Below, in pieces: positions 48,017-57,528 of a stretch of 64,000 bases of DNA (position 1 is its first letter; the number at the start of each line of letters is the position of its first letter). Source of the stretch: Amantichitinum ursilacus (GTDB lineage: Bacteria; Pseudomonadota; Gammaproteobacteria; Burkholderiales; Chitinibacteraceae). The notes below the pieces were generated by a model. That model had not been told where the DNA came from and made no database searches. It worked only from the letters and a program-made list of their open reading frames with translations. The position numbers and the translations under genes are program-made. The stretch lies in contig NZ_LAQT01000009.1 of the NCBI RefSeq assembly GCF_001294205.1, positions 1 through 64,000 of the forward strand. The letters are read 5' to 3'.

Positions 48017-49078
48017 ATGTTGCAACCCATCCCCGCCGTGCCGCACGGCGGCAACCTGAGCGCCGCGATTGCGCAATATGGCCGTCCGCGCGAGCAGTGG
48101 CTTGATCTCTCCACCGGCATCAACCCCCACGGCTATCCCGTGCCCGCGCTGGAGGCGGCTGCGTGGCTGCGCTTGCCCGATGACGGCGATGATCTCGAAA
48201 TGATCGCCGCCCGGCATTACGGCGCGCCCGCTGCATTGGCGGTGGCTGGCACGCAAGCGGCCATTCGCATGCTGCCCGCAGTGTTACCAGCGGGCGAGAT
48301 CGGCGTCAGTCTGCTGACGTATGGCGAGTACGCACCGGCCTTTGCCGCCGCGGGCTTTAGGCTGCGACGCTTTGTGACACCCGCTGTGGCCGACTTGGCA
48401 AGCGCGGACGACTTTGTCTTGCAGCCCGGCGCGGCCTTGCCCGCATCGCTGCAGCATCTGGTGCTGGTGAACCCCAACAATCCGACCGCCGAGTTATATG
48501 CACCCGATGTGCTGCTGGATTGGCAGCAACAACTACGCGCGCGCGGCGGCACGCTGATCGTGGACGAGGCATTTCTGGAGGCCTTGCCGGTGGCCAGCAT
48601 GGCGGCGCACAGCGCACTGGATGGGCTGATCGTGCTGCGCTCGGTCGGCAAGTTTTACGGACTGGCCGGCGCACGGGTGGGTTTTGTGCTGGCTGCGCCC
48701 GGGGTATTGCAGCGGCTGGCCTTGCTGCGTGGCCCGTGGAGTATTTCTGGCCCGGCGCGCGCCGTGGTGCGGGCCGCCTTGCTGGATACCGCCTGGCAAG
48801 AATCGACCGACGTCGCTTTGCGCGCTGCCGGTTTGCGTTTGGCACAGTTGCTGGCCGATGCGGGTTTTGCCAACGTCGCCGCCACCCCATTGTTTGCCTG
48901 GCTGCGCACCGAGTATGCCGCCGCGCTGCACAAGCAGCTGGCCGAGCAGGGCATCTGGGTGCGCCGTTTTGACCACGTGCCCAGCCTGCGCCTCGGCTTG
49001 CCACCCGATGAAGCGGGCTGGCAACGTCTGACAACGGCGCTGTCCGCGCTTTCCATTTCAACTGATCTTCAGGCCTGA
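48017..49078 (+). CDS. cobC: L-threonine-O-3-phosphate decarboxylase-type aminotransferase
   Basis: 353 residues, PLP fold type [30 protein letters not shown] and the PLP lysine in [17 protein letters not shown] mark the CobC family (CobD in Salmonella naming). Makes (R)-1-amino-2-propanol phosphate for the nucleotide loop, which matches its place right after cobD (24-base gap). Confidence 0.92.
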   Translation: MLQPIPAVPHGGNLSAAIAQYGRPREQWLDLSTGINPHGYPVPALEAAAWLRLPDDGDDLEMIAARHYGAPAALAVAGTQAAIRMLPAVLPAGEIGVSLLTYGEYAPAFAAAGFRLRRFVTPAVADLASADDFVLQPGAALPASLQHLVLVNPNNPTAELYAPDVLLDWQQQLRARGGTLIVDEAFLEALPVASMAAHSALDGLIVLRSVGKFYGLAGARVGFVLAAPGVLQRLALLRGPWSISGPARAVVRAALLDTAWQESTDVALRAAGLRLAQLLADAGFANVAATPLFAWLRTEYAAALHKQLAEQGIWVRRFDHVPSLRLGLPPDEAGWQRLTTALSALSISTDLQA

Positions 49079-49080
49079 CC

Positions 49081-49785
49081 GTGTCGAATACTGAACTGCC
49101 CCCGCATCTTGATTTAACCCATTTCGTCACGCCCGATACGGCCGCCTTGCTGCCACCCGGTGCAGCGGCGCATCCCGCGCGCATTCTGTTACTGTATGGC
49201 TCGCTGCGGGCGCGTTCTTACAGCCGCTTGCTGACCGAAGAAGCGGCGCGTTTGCTGGCGGCGATGGGTGCGGAAGTACGCATCTTTAATCCGGCCGGTT
49301 TGCCTTTGCCGGACGAGGATTCAGAAAACCACCCCAAAGTGCTGGAATTACGCGAACTGGCGCGCTGGAGCGAAGGCATGGTCTGGTGCTCGCCCGAACG
49401 CCACGGCGCGTTAACCGGCGTGATGAAAGCGCAGATCGACTGGATTCCGTTATTTGCTGGCGGCACACGGCCCACGCAAGGCAAAACGCTGGCGGTGATG
49501 GAAGTCTGCGGCGGCGTGCATTCGTTTAATGCCGTTAACCAGATGCGCCAGCAGGGCCGCTGGATGCGCATGCTGGCAGTGCCCAATCAGGTTTCGGTGC
49601 CCGCGGCGTTTAATGAATTTGATGAAGCAGGGCGGATGTTGCCGGGCGAGTATTACGATCGCACCGTGGATGTAATGGAAGAATTACTTAAATTTACTTT
49701 GCTAACGCGGCATGTATCGCCGTATTTGACGGACCGATATAGCGAGCGCAAAAAGCGCGCAGAGAAAGCAGCAAAAGCAGATTGA
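49081..49785 (+). CDS. arsH: ArsH-type FMN reductase inside the cob operon
   Basis: 234 residues, GTG start only 2 bases after cobC, so co-translated. FMN-binding loop [15 protein letters not shown], then [20 protein letters not shown] and [20 protein letters not shown], all typical of ArsH. ArsH proteins are NADPH-dependent flavoproteins that oxidise organoarsenicals or reduce quinones and metals. No other arsenic gene is nearby. In this operon it may supply the flavin-dependent reduction of Co(II) corrinoid that CobR performs elsewhere (inference). Confidence 0.88.
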   Translation: MSNTELPPHLDLTHFVTPDTAALLPPGAAAHPARILLLYGSLRARSYSRLLTEEAARLLAAMGAEVRIFNPAGLPLPDEDSENHPKVLELRELARWSEGMVWCSPERHGALTGVMKAQIDWIPLFAGGTRPTQGKTLAVMEVCGGVHSFNAVNQMRQQGRWMRMLAVPNQVSVPAAFNEFDEAGRMLPGEYYDRTVDVMEELLKFTLLTRHVSPYLTDRYSERKKRAEKAAKAD

Positions 49786-49816
49786 GATGGTTCTGGCGAT
49801 TTGAAGGATAAGAGAA

Positions 49817-50572
49817 ATGAAAAAGATACTCGTGATCGGCATCGGTGCAGGTAATCCCGACTATATTACGATGCAAGCGGTCAATGCGCTTAATCGCACT
49901 GATGTTTTCTTTATTCTGGATAAAGGCCCGGCCAAAGAGAAGTTGACGCAATTGCGTAAGGATATTTGCGAGCGCTATATCCAGAATCATGAATATCGCT
50001 TTGTCGAAGCCACTTTGCCGGAGCGTACGCGAGGCGTTGCTGATTATCACGGCGCTGTAGTTGATCTGAATCTGGCCAAAGAAGCACTGTTTGAACAGCT
50101 GATCAATGAGCAGTTGGCTGAAGACGAATGCGGCGCCTTTCTGGTGTGGGGCGATCCGTCCTTATATGACAGCACTATTCGTATATTGAATGCATTAATC
50201 AAACGTCGCGGCTTGCAACTGGAATACGAAGTCATCCCCGGCATTACCAGCATTCAGGCGTTGACCGCGCAACATAAAGTGCCTTTGAACGAAATTGGCG
50301 ACGCGGTCGAGATTACTACCGGGCGCAGGCTGGCAGAGCGCCGGGTGCACTATGGCAGCAATATGGTGGTGATGCTGGATGCGGAAAATAGTTATCAATG
50401 CGTGCCGGGCGACGAATACGAGATTTATTGGGGCGCTTATATCGGCACGCCCGATCAGATTTTGATGAGCGGGCGCGTCGATGAGGTAAAAGCTGAAATT
50501 GATCGGGTGAGGGCAGAAGCGCGGGAGAAAAATGGCTGGATTATGGATACGTATTTGCTCAAGCGTATCTGA
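49817..50572 (+). CDS. cobF: Precorrin-6A synthase (deacetylating)
   Basis: 251 residues. ILVIGIGAGNPDYITMQA and FLVWGDPSLYDSTIRIL are the methylase loops; VIPGITSIQALTAQHKVPL and the C-terminal WGAYIGTPDQILMSGR match CobF. Methylates C1 with loss of acetate; it exists only in the aerobic route. A GGATAAGAGA ribosome site precedes it. Base use is visibly more AT-rich than in its cob neighbours. Confidence 0.93.
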   Translation: MKKILVIGIGAGNPDYITMQAVNALNRTDVFFILDKGPAKEKLTQLRKDICERYIQNHEYRFVEATLPERTRGVADYHGAVVDLNLAKEALFEQLINEQLAEDECGAFLVWGDPSLYDSTIRILNALIKRRGLQLEYEVIPGITSIQALTAQHKVPLNEIGDAVEITTGRRLAERRVHYGSNMVVMLDAENSYQCVPGDEYEIYWGAYIGTPDQILMSGRVDEVKAEIDRVRAEAREKNGWIMDTYLLKRI

Positions 50573-50588
50573 CAGCCTTGTCCGCTAT

Positions 50589-51659
50589 TTATTGGCCGGC
50601 GGCGGATGATGCGCGCTGCCATTCCTCCACCAACACGTCGAGCAATTGTGCTGCCGGCATTTCTCGCGCCAAGGGCGCACCTTGCCCGGCCCAATGCGCG
50701 GCGTAATCGTAATTGCCTTGTGCGTTGGCCCATTGATTTAAAACTTTGGCCGCGTCATACGCCACCGGGTAATCCGGCACTTTGCCCGCATGCGCCGAGA
50801 AATACATGCGGTTAACCATGCCGCGTGCCGGTCGACCCGAAATATTGGCGGTGACTGCCGTGTTATACGCACCCGCGCCCAGCAATTGCGCGCGATAGGC
50901 AGCGCTGGCGCTGGATTCAGGGCAGGCAATAAACGCGGTGCCCAATTGCGCACCGGCCGCGCCCAGATTGATCACGGCCGCGATGCCCGCGCCATCCATA
51001 ATGCCGCCCGCTGCAATCACCGGCAGATTGCATTTGCTGACCAATAAACGCGTCAAGGCAAAGGTGCTTAGCTTTAAATCTTCGGCCGGATCAAAAATGC
51101 CGCGATGTCCGCCCGCTTCATAACCTTGCGCGCACAGCATATCGATGCCCGCCGCTTCGATTTGTTGTGCTTCGGCCAGGCTGGTGGCGGTGGCCATGGT
51201 AACGATGCCCGCGTCGCGTAACGCCTTGATGGCGGCCACTTCGGGCACACCGAAATGAAAACTGACCAGGGCGGGGCGCTCGGCCAATAACATGTCCAGC
51301 AACGGCGCATTGGCGTAGGCGGTATCGTAGATTTCGCGCAATTGTTCGGGCAAGGCGGCGCGCGGCACACCGGTTTTTTGCGCAAGGAATTGCAACCACG
51401 CGATGTCCTGTTCGTCCGAGCGTTTGGGTGGCTGGTGGCAAAAGAAATTGACGCTAAATGGCGCGGTCGTCAGCACGCGTGTTTTGCGGATTTGCTCCGC
51501 CGCTTGCGCCACCGTTAAATGCCCGAGCGCCAACGAACCCAATCCGCCCGCATTGGAGACGGCCGCAGCCAATTCAGGCGTGCCGATCACGGCCATAGGC
51601 GCTTGAATCACTGGATGGCGAATGCCAAGGCGGCGGGTAAAAGTCTGGCTGCGGGTCAT
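50589..51659 (-). CDS. Nitronate monooxygenase-type FMN oxidase
   Basis: 356 residues, TIM barrel. IQAPMAVIGTPELAAAVSNA, LCAQGYEAGGHRGIF (with the His used by this family) and VIAAGGIMDGAGIAAVINLG, then GAQLGTAFIACPES. Oxidises alkyl nitronates such as propionate-3-nitronate. Converges on cobF. Alternative reading: an enoyl-reductase II relative. Confidence 0.88.
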   Translation of the reverse strand: MTRSQTFTRRLGIRHPVIQAPMAVIGTPELAAAVSNAGGLGSLALGHLTVAQAAEQIRKTRVLTTAPFSVNFFCHQPPKRSDEQDIAWLQFLAQKTGVPRAALPEQLREIYDTAYANAPLLDMLLAERPALVSFHFGVPEVAAIKALRDAGIVTMATATSLAEAQQIEAAGIDMLCAQGYEAGGHRGIFDPAEDLKLSTFALTRLLVSKCNLPVIAAGGIMDGAGIAAVINLGAAGAQLGTAFIACPESSASAAYRAQLLGAGAYNTAVTANISGRPARGMVNRMYFSAHAGKVPDYPVAYDAAKVLNQWANAQGNYDYAAHWAGQGAPLAREMPAAQLLDVLVEEWQRASSAAGQ

Positions 51660-51745
51660 ATGGAATCTCTTGGATAAATAAATGGCTTGGGCAATGCAGT
51701 CTAGTTTAAGGCAGGCGCTTGGCTGCGAGATCTATTGTTGGCCCA

Positions 51746-52612
51746 TCACGCGGGCCAGACTTCTTCCAGAAACTCAATCACCGCATCCACGCGCGCGTTT
51801 TCTCTGAGCGACCGGTGCACGCAAAGCCAGACCTCACGCGATAATTCGGGCGCATCCAGTACGCGACAAAACGACGGGCTGATATGCGCGGTAAATTCGG
51901 CCATCAAACCCAATCCAGCGCCGGCATGCACGCCATCGTAAATACTCAAGGCGTTATTGCCGCGCAGCCACGGTTGCGGTGCGCCGGGCAGGGCATTGAG
52001 CCAGCTATCCATGGTCTGATCAGCGCGGGATTCGTCCAGACCAATAAAATCGAGCGCCTGCCATTGCCGGTTGTGGATGGCGACCGCATGCGCATCGACA
52101 TAAGTCTGGTTGGCATACAGGCCAAATTCTATTTGCCCCAAACGTTTGCCCAGTAAATCGCCGGTTTCGGGCTTGCCATAGCGCAGCGAAATATCGGCCT
52201 CGCGCCTGGCCAGATTAAATGGATATTGCGACGCCAATATCTCGATATGTAATGCGGGATGGCGTTGATGTAGGGGCGGGATGAGCGAGGTCAGCAAAAA
52301 ACACAGCCATTCATCCGCATTGATGCGCACGGTGCCTTCGATTTCTTCGGGGGTATCGGCCTCGCGCAGGATTTCATTGGCGGAGCCTTCCATTTGTTCG
52401 GCCCACGTGGCGATACGCAGCCCAAGCGCGGTGGTTTCGCAGCCGGTTGAAGTGCGCTCGACCAGCTTGCCGCCCAGTTGTTCTTCCAGCGTATCCAGCC
52501 GGCGTGACAAGGTGGCGCTACTTAAACGTAGTCGCGCGCTGGCGATGCGCAGGTTGCCAGTTCGCACCACGGCCAGCAGTACACGCAGATTATCCCAATC
52601 AAGGCGTTGCAT
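51746..52612 (-). CDS. LysR-family regulator
   Basis: 288 residues from ATG 52612. N-terminal helix-turn-helix: LDWDNLRVLLAVVRTGNLRI, then SARLRLSSATLSRRLDTLEE. The rest is a periplasmic-binding-like effector domain. It is divergent from the PACE transporter gene with 88 bases between them, so it probably controls that gene. Confidence 0.88.
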   Translation of the reverse strand: MQRLDWDNLRVLLAVVRTGNLRIASARLRLSSATLSRRLDTLEEQLGGKLVERTSTGCETTALGLRIATWAEQMEGSANEILREADTPEEIEGTVRINADEWLCFLLTSLIPPLHQRHPALHIEILASQYPFNLARREADISLRYGKPETGDLLGKRLGQIEFGLYANQTYVDAHAVAIHNRQWQALDFIGLDESRADQTMDSWLNALPGAPQPWLRGNNALSIYDGVHAGAGLGLMAEFTAHISPSFCRVLDAPELSREVWLCVHRSLRENARVDAVIEFLEEVWPA

Positions 52613-52700
52613 AAATGAAACCTGGTGATCGGATATTGGTGGTTGATGCGCATAAATGTAAGCCCTATAGTCCCGGCTTGCAAATGAAGTGCGGAGTGAA

Positions 52701-53144
52701 ATGATGTTGCCGAACAAGAACCTGGTTGAACGGATTCTGCATGCAGTGTGCTTTGAAGCCTTGGCGCTGCTGATCTGTGTGCCTGCGCTGACGCTGTTGA
52801 TGGACCAGCCGCCGCTGACGATGGGCCTGTTGACGCTGGCGATTTCGCTGACTGCCACGCTGTGGAACATGACGTACAACACGCTGTTCGACCGCCTGCA
52901 AAAGCGGCTTGGCTTCAAGCGCACGCTGTGGGTACGCGTGTGGCACACGCTGGGTTTTGAGGCCGGATTGATGGCGGTAGTGCTGCCGATGGCGGCGTGG
53001 TGGCTCTCGATTACGCTGCTGGAAGCGTTTGCGATGGAAGTCGGTTTGCTGCTGTTCTTTTTGCCGTACGCCTATGTTTACAACTTGGTGTACGACCGTT
53101 TGCGCGAAGCCGGGTGGCTGCGCCGCAGGCGCATGGCGGCGTAA
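52701..53144 (+). CDS. PACE-family efflux transporter
   Basis: 147 residues from ATG 52701. Four membrane segments in two similar halves; each half has the BTP-type pattern ERILHAVCFEALALLICVP and RVWHTLGFEAGLMAVVLP with a Glu in the first helix, and TLWNMTYNTLFDRL / YVYNLVYDRLR ends. PACE proteins export biocides such as chlorhexidine or natural polyamines. Divergent LysR gene upstream is the usual partner. Confidence 0.92.
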   Translation: MMLPNKNLVERILHAVCFEALALLICVPALTLLMDQPPLTMGLLTLAISLTATLWNMTYNTLFDRLQKRLGFKRTLWVRVWHTLGFEAGLMAVVLPMAAWWLSITLLEAFAMEVGLLLFFLPYAYVYNLVYDRLREAGWLRRRRMAA

Positions 53145-53161
53145 TTGGCGCGCTGCGTTTG

Positions 53162-53548
53162 CTAAAGCTGCGCTTCAATCGCGGCTTTATCGATCACCGA
53201 CCACACCTGCGCAATCTTGCCGTCGGCAAATTCATAAAACACATTCTCGCTGAATGAAACGCGCCGGCCATTGACCGCGATGCCGAGAAACGTGCCCACT
53301 GGCGTGCAATCAAATAAAAGCCGCGCGGCAATGCGCGGCGGTTCAGCAATCAGAAGATCGATAGTGAAGTGCAAATCCGGAATGTCGCGATAATCCTTTT
53401 GCAGATTGGCGCGATATCCGGACAGGCCAATCAGCTGGCCGTTGTAGCGCACCTGCTCATCGACAAATTGACCGAGGCCCGGCCAATCCTGCTGATTTAG
53501 ACACGCGATATAAGCGCGATATATATCCGCGAGCGCGTCTTTATTCAT
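53162..53548 (-). CDS. SnoaL-like ester cyclase family protein
   Basis: 128 residues. NTF2-like fold: IYRAYIACLNQQDWPGLGQF at the start, DYRDIPDLHFTIDLLI in the middle and ENVFYEFADGKIAQVWSVID at the end. Substrate unknown. Lies 48 bases after the MBL hydrolase on the same strand. Confidence 0.82.
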   Translation of the reverse strand: MNKDALADIYRAYIACLNQQDWPGLGQFVDEQVRYNGQLIGLSGYRANLQKDYRDIPDLHFTIDLLIAEPPRIAARLLFDCTPVGTFLGIAVNGRRVSFSENVFYEFADGKIAQVWSVIDKAAIEAQL

Positions 53549-53595
53549 GGACCGCAGGCTCCTGTTGGTGTAAAAGCCGCGCTGCATTGCATGTA

Positions 53596-54648
53596 TCAAG
53601 CCGCGCTGGCACATCGAAATATAGCGCACCCGCGTTTGGCCCGCGCGGGCCGCGTTATGGCCTGCCACCACGGCGTGGCGTGGATGCGATCGGGCTGTGT
53701 CAGCTCGCCCAGCATCGGCGTCGCCATTGGCAGGCCGCGCTGCTGCGCCAGCTGAAAACTTCTCACCACTGGCTCGTCCCAGGCATGGGTGGACAGCTGG
53801 AACATACCCCAATGCGCGGGCACAAACAGTTTGCTGCGCAGATCAATGGCGGCCTGGATGGTTTCTTCGGGCTGCATGTGTGAATCGGCCCAGCGCAAAT
53901 CATATTGACCGTTTTCGATAATGCTGACGTCAAAGGGCCCATAGCGCTCGCCAATATCGGCAAAGTGTTTGCCATACGACGAATCGCCGCTGTAATACAG
54001 CTTTTGCTGCTCGCCGGTGATGACCCACGACGCCCACAGGGTGCGCGCCCGATCAAACAAACCGCGGCCCGATTCGTGCCGTGCGGGGGTGGCGGTAAAG
54101 CGCAAACTGCCGCGTTGCAGGCTGCCGTGCCAATCAAGTTCGCTAATGCGTTCAGCGACAACACCCCAACGCTGCAGCCACGCGCCCATGCCGGATGGCA
54201 CGATGAATTCGGAGGTCGTTTTTGCCAGAAAACGCACGGTGGTTTCATCCAGATGATCGTAATGGTCGTGCGAAATCACGACGAAATCGATGTGGGGCAA
54301 TGCTTCGAGCGCGACGGGCGCAGGTTGAAACCGCTTCCAACCGACCGGCAATGGCGATACCGACTCGCCAAATACCGGATCAAGCAGGATGTTTTTGCCC
54401 TCCATATTCAATACAAACGTCGAATGCCCCAACCAAACCAGTTTTAATTGCGGCGATGGCTGCATAAACGCGGTCCAATCCGTGGGCACTACGGGCAACG
54501 GCGCGGGTGGGCGCGTGCTGGCATCAAAGAACAGTTTGTTGATCACGTCGAAAAAATCGGAGACTCCAAATTTGATAGGGCGGGTGGGTTCTTCGTTTTT
54601 AAAGCGCGGCGGCATATCGGATTTACGCTGGCTGGTTTTGCGATTCAT
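53596..54648 (-). CDS. MBL-fold hydrolase (UlaG/NAPE-PLD-like)
   Basis: 350 residues from ATG 54648. Metal ligands in SHDHYDHLD, PARHESGRG and SGDSSYG, with WLGHSTFVLNMEGKNILLDP at the beginning of the domain. Close in style to the NAPE-PLD/UlaG group of zinc hydrolases acting on phosphodiester or lactone bonds. Forms a leftward unit with the SnoaL-like gene. Confidence 0.88.
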   Translation of the reverse strand: MNRKTSQRKSDMPPRFKNEEPTRPIKFGVSDFFDVINKLFFDASTRPPAPLPVVPTDWTAFMQPSPQLKLVWLGHSTFVLNMEGKNILLDPVFGESVSPLPVGWKRFQPAPVALEALPHIDFVVISHDHYDHLDETTVRFLAKTTSEFIVPSGMGAWLQRWGVVAERISELDWHGSLQRGSLRFTATPARHESGRGLFDRARTLWASWVITGEQQKLYYSGDSSYGKHFADIGERYGPFDVSIIENGQYDLRWADSHMQPEETIQAAIDLRSKLFVPAHWGMFQLSTHAWDEPVVRSFQLAQQRGLPMATPMLGELTQPDRIHATPWWQAITRPARAKRGCAIFRCASAA

Positions 54649-54716
54649 GGCTGACTCCCGAATGGAATACGATTTAGGCAAAGTTTTTATTTAATGCGCA
54701 GAATAAGCGCGTACTC

Positions 54717-54731
54717 ACTCATTTAATCAGT
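54717..54731. promoter_or_regulatory. Possible operator upstream of the MBL gene
   Basis: ACTCATTTAATCAGT is a near-perfect 15-bp palindrome about 70 bp upstream of the MBL start. It shares TGA/TCA half-site character with the TetR operator at 55361 but is not identical. Confidence 0.35.
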
Positions 54732-54768
54732 TAAAGCAATGCCCCATACAATGAGGCGCTAGAGGTGA

Positions 54769-55338
54769 TCAATCGTGGGCCAGACCTCGCCATAAAAAGG
54801 CAAAGCCCGCCGCTTTATAAGACTGGGATTGCGCGGGATTGCTGGCAGCGAAACTCAAAGTCGTTTCCGCCAGGGTACCTAACAGCATTTCCGAAAATGC
54901 AGTGGATTGCTGCTGCGATAATCCGGCGAATACATTGCCGACAATCTCGCTGACATCGGGAAACATCGCGTGTGCTTTGGCGCGGGTTTCCGGCAATACC
55001 TTGTCGGATACATGTAACTGGCTTAGCGCTTTGGCGGCCAGCGGATGAGCAAGGCCCCAATCGATATATAAATTCCACACCGCGTGCGCACGTTCTTTTA
55101 AAGAATATGCGGCCAGATTTTCTGCGGTGAGCGCCGTACAAAGCTCGCTTTTAAGATGCAGATAAAGCTGGTTGAGCAAATCATCTTTGGTGGCGAAATA
55201 GCGGAATAACGTGCCTTCGGCCACACCCGCTTGCCGCGCAATCTGCGAGGTGGGCGCGCCTACGCCTTGCAACGCGACCAACTCGGCGGCGGCGGCTAGC
55301 AGGGCAAATTGTTTGTCTTCGCTAAGGGGACGAGCCAC
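54769..55338 (-). CDS. TetR-family regulator
   Basis: 189 residues, GTG start. Helix-turn-helix reads LAAAAELVALQGVGAPTSQI, then ARQAGVAEGTLFRYFATKDD. The ligand domain has no recognisable motif. It precedes the MBL and SnoaL genes on the same strand, and a palindromic operator lies just upstream of its own start. Confidence 0.87.
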   Translation of the reverse strand: MARPLSEDKQFALLAAAAELVALQGVGAPTSQIARQAGVAEGTLFRYFATKDDLLNQLYLHLKSELCTALTAENLAAYSLKERAHAVWNLYIDWGLAHPLAAKALSQLHVSDKVLPETRAKAHAMFPDVSEIVGNVFAGLSQQQSTAFSEMLLGTLAETTLSFAASNPAQSQSYKAAGFAFLWRGLAHD

Positions 55339-55360
55339 GCAGGTCTATCCATGCTTTAGG

Positions 55361-55378
55361 TGAGTGATTGCTCAATCA
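55361..55378. promoter_or_regulatory. TetR operator (autoregulation)
   Basis: TGAGTGATTGCTCAATCA has the form TGA-n-TGA-N4-TCA-n-TCA, a classic TetR-family palindrome, 23 bp upstream of the TetR start codon. Confidence 0.7.
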
Positions 55379-55513
55379 TATGATGGCGCAGTGAGATAAG
55401 ACAAGTCCTAAGATTTTTTCTGAGGTCGCAGGCGGCGCGTGCGAGGTTGGCAAAACCATAGCGGGTGCGCTGAAGGATTGTTGATGTGGCCACACGCCCT
55501 CAGCGCCGCTGAT

Positions 55514-55996
55514 TTATTGCGCCGGGCTCTCTGCTGGCGCGGACAAATGCATATGTCGCAATTGCCAGTGGCCAGCGTCAAGCGACCAGACCGAGCTAAA
55601 CAACACGGTGCTGGCCACCGCCGTTTTGCCTTTCGGCGTCACCGAGCCAACGCGTTGCCCGATCACAATGGCGGTATCACCCAGCACTTGCACATCGAGC
55701 GACGTGGCGCGCAGATTGATGTCCAGCGGGGCCTGGAATAGCGCGGCAAATGCCTGCATATCCAGGCGGCGCGCTGCGCTGGCGCCCGCTTCGATTTCGG
55801 TGAAGCCGGTTGCGGGCACATACCGCTGTACGCCAGCCAGATCGTGCGCTGACATCCGCGCGTACAGGTCGGTGGCGGCGTTGCTGACGTCATCGGCCGG
55901 GGAGGCATAACTGCTGGCGGGCGACAACGCCAACGCCAGCATGATCAGCGCCGCAGCCCTGCCCAAAGCGCCGCCTTTAAAGAAAATTTTTGTCAT
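55514..55996 (-). CDS. Exported NTF2-like (SgcJ/EcaC-type) protein
   Basis: 160 residues with a signal peptide (ALIMLALALSPASSYA). The mature part reads as a small NTF2-like domain: NAATDLYARMSAHDLAGVQR, then LDVQVLGDTAIVIGQRVGS and VWSLDAGHWQLRHMHLS. Role unknown. Next gene on the same strand upstream is the GlcG/HbpS protein. Confidence 0.78.
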   Translation of the reverse strand: MTKIFFKGGALGRAAALIMLALALSPASSYASPADDVSNAATDLYARMSAHDLAGVQRYVPATGFTEIEAGASAARRLDMQAFAALFQAPLDINLRATSLDVQVLGDTAIVIGQRVGSVTPKGKTAVASTVLFSSVWSLDAGHWQLRHMHLSAPAESPAQ

Positions 55997-56022
55997 GATC
56001 GTGTCCGGAGTGCTGCCGCCGT

Positions 56023-56472
56023 TTAGCGCAGTTCAAAGCCCAGCTGTTTGAGCGCTACTTCGCACGCGTCGTGGTCTTGCTGCGCGTTGCCGCCCGAAAT
56101 GCCGATGCCGCCAATCACTTCGCCATTGAGCACGACGGGATAGCCGCCACCCACGGCCACCATGCGCGGGCGCAGCGCCAACGGGGCGACCGCTTCGTTC
56201 TGGATAATGCCGTTCCAGGTTTGCGTGGGCAGGCCGAACGAAGCGGCAGTCCATGCTTTATCGATCGCCACATCGGCCGTCAGAAACGGCGCGTGATCGG
56301 CCCGTTCAAACGCCTTCAGATGGCCGCCCGCATCGGTGACGGCGATGGTGACTTCAATGCCGATTTCAGCAGCGGCGGCACGCGCGGCGTTGATCAGCGC
56401 AATCGCGCCGTCTGTGGTCAGCGACAGCACAGTGGCGGTTTTAGGGGATGTATTCGCAGTATTGGCGTTCAT
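56023..56472 (-). CDS. GlcG/HbpS-family protein
   Basis: 149 residues. AVTDAGGHLKAFERAD, AIDKAWTAASFGLPTQTW and the C-terminal VVLNGEVIGGIGISGG are diagnostic for this family, which includes the haem-binding HbpS. Often next to oxidoreductases or exporters. Divergent from a LysR gene with 93 bases between. Confidence 0.92.
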   Translation of the reverse strand: MNANTANTSPKTATVLSLTTDGAIALINAARAAAAEIGIEVTIAVTDAGGHLKAFERADHAPFLTADVAIDKAWTAASFGLPTQTWNGIIQNEAVAPLALRPRMVAVGGGYPVVLNGEVIGGIGISGGNAQQDHDACEVALKQLGFELR

Positions 56473-56565
56473 GATGGCCTCCAGTGGCCTGCAGCAAGTT
56501 GTGAGCCCCGATTCTGCATAGCCGCGCTAGAATTGATAAGGCGACAATCTGGCTATGACTTTCAA

Positions 56566-57477
56566 ATGAAAATTGAAAATATCGGCGATCTGGCGGTACT
56601 GGTGCATACCGCACGTTCGGGCAGCCTGACCGGGGCAGCGGCGGTGATGGGCGTGACGCCCGCTGCGGCCAGCGCAGCGTTAAAGCGGTTGGAAACCCAA
56701 CTGGGCACACGCTTGTTCGAGCGCTCCACGCGCGCGATGCGGCTTACCGAGCAGGGGCAAACGCTGCTGGACTACGCGACGCGCGCGTTTGAACTGGTGG
56801 CGGAGGGCGAGGCGCTGGTCACGGAGCAGCGCACCCGGCTGGTGGGGCGACTGCGCGTGGCGGCACCGGCTGATCTGGCGCGCACCACCTTGCTGGCCTG
56901 GTTTGATGAATTTCTGGCGCAACATCCGGGCGTGGAAATCAAGCTGGCTGCGGGAGATCGGCCGCTGGACGTCATCCGTGACCAAGTGGATGTGGCCATC
57001 CGCTACGGCATACCCGCGGACTCAAGAATGGTGGCGCGACCTTTATTGCTGCAACGCCCGATCGTAACGGCCTCACCCGAATATCTGCAGCGCCACGGCA
57101 CACCGACAACGCCGCAGGATCTGGCCGCGCACAATTGCATTACCTTTGGCCGCGGCGGCAGCGAGCATCGGCAATGGCAATTTATGCAAGGCGAGCAAAC
57201 CGTAACGGTGCGGGTAAGCGGCAATCGCTCGGTGGACGATGCCTCGCTGGCGCACGACTGGGCAGTCGCGGGTGCGGGCTTGCTATTTAAAACGCCATTC
57301 GAATTACGCGCTGATCTGCAAGCGGGCCGATTGGTACAGGTGTTGCACGACTGGATGGCCGAGCCTTACCCTTTGCACGCGTTTCTGCCGAGCAAACGCT
57401 TTATGCCACATCGCGTGCGCGAATTTGTGGCGTTTTTGACCGATCAATTCTCGGTATTTGCCGACCAATATCGCTAA
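56566..57477 (+). CDS. LysR-family regulator
   Basis: 303 residues from ATG 56566. N-terminal LAVLVHTARSGSLTGAAAVM, then AASAALKRLETQLGTRLFER, ordinary LysR helix-turn-helix. C-terminal effector domain ends normally. Likely regulator of the divergent GlcG/HbpS and NTF2-like genes. Confidence 0.92.
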   Translation: MKIENIGDLAVLVHTARSGSLTGAAAVMGVTPAAASAALKRLETQLGTRLFERSTRAMRLTEQGQTLLDYATRAFELVAEGEALVTEQRTRLVGRLRVAAPADLARTTLLAWFDEFLAQHPGVEIKLAAGDRPLDVIRDQVDVAIRYGIPADSRMVARPLLLQRPIVTASPEYLQRHGTPTTPQDLAAHNCITFGRGGSEHRQWQFMQGEQTVTVRVSGNRSVDDASLAHDWAVAGAGLLFKTPFELRADLQAGRLVQVLHDWMAEPYPLHAFLPSKRFMPHRVREFVAFLTDQFSVFADQYR

Positions 57478-57528
57478 TCCATATCAGGCGTGAGCGCTGG
57501 CCAATCCGCCCCCAGGAGAACCGTCACC

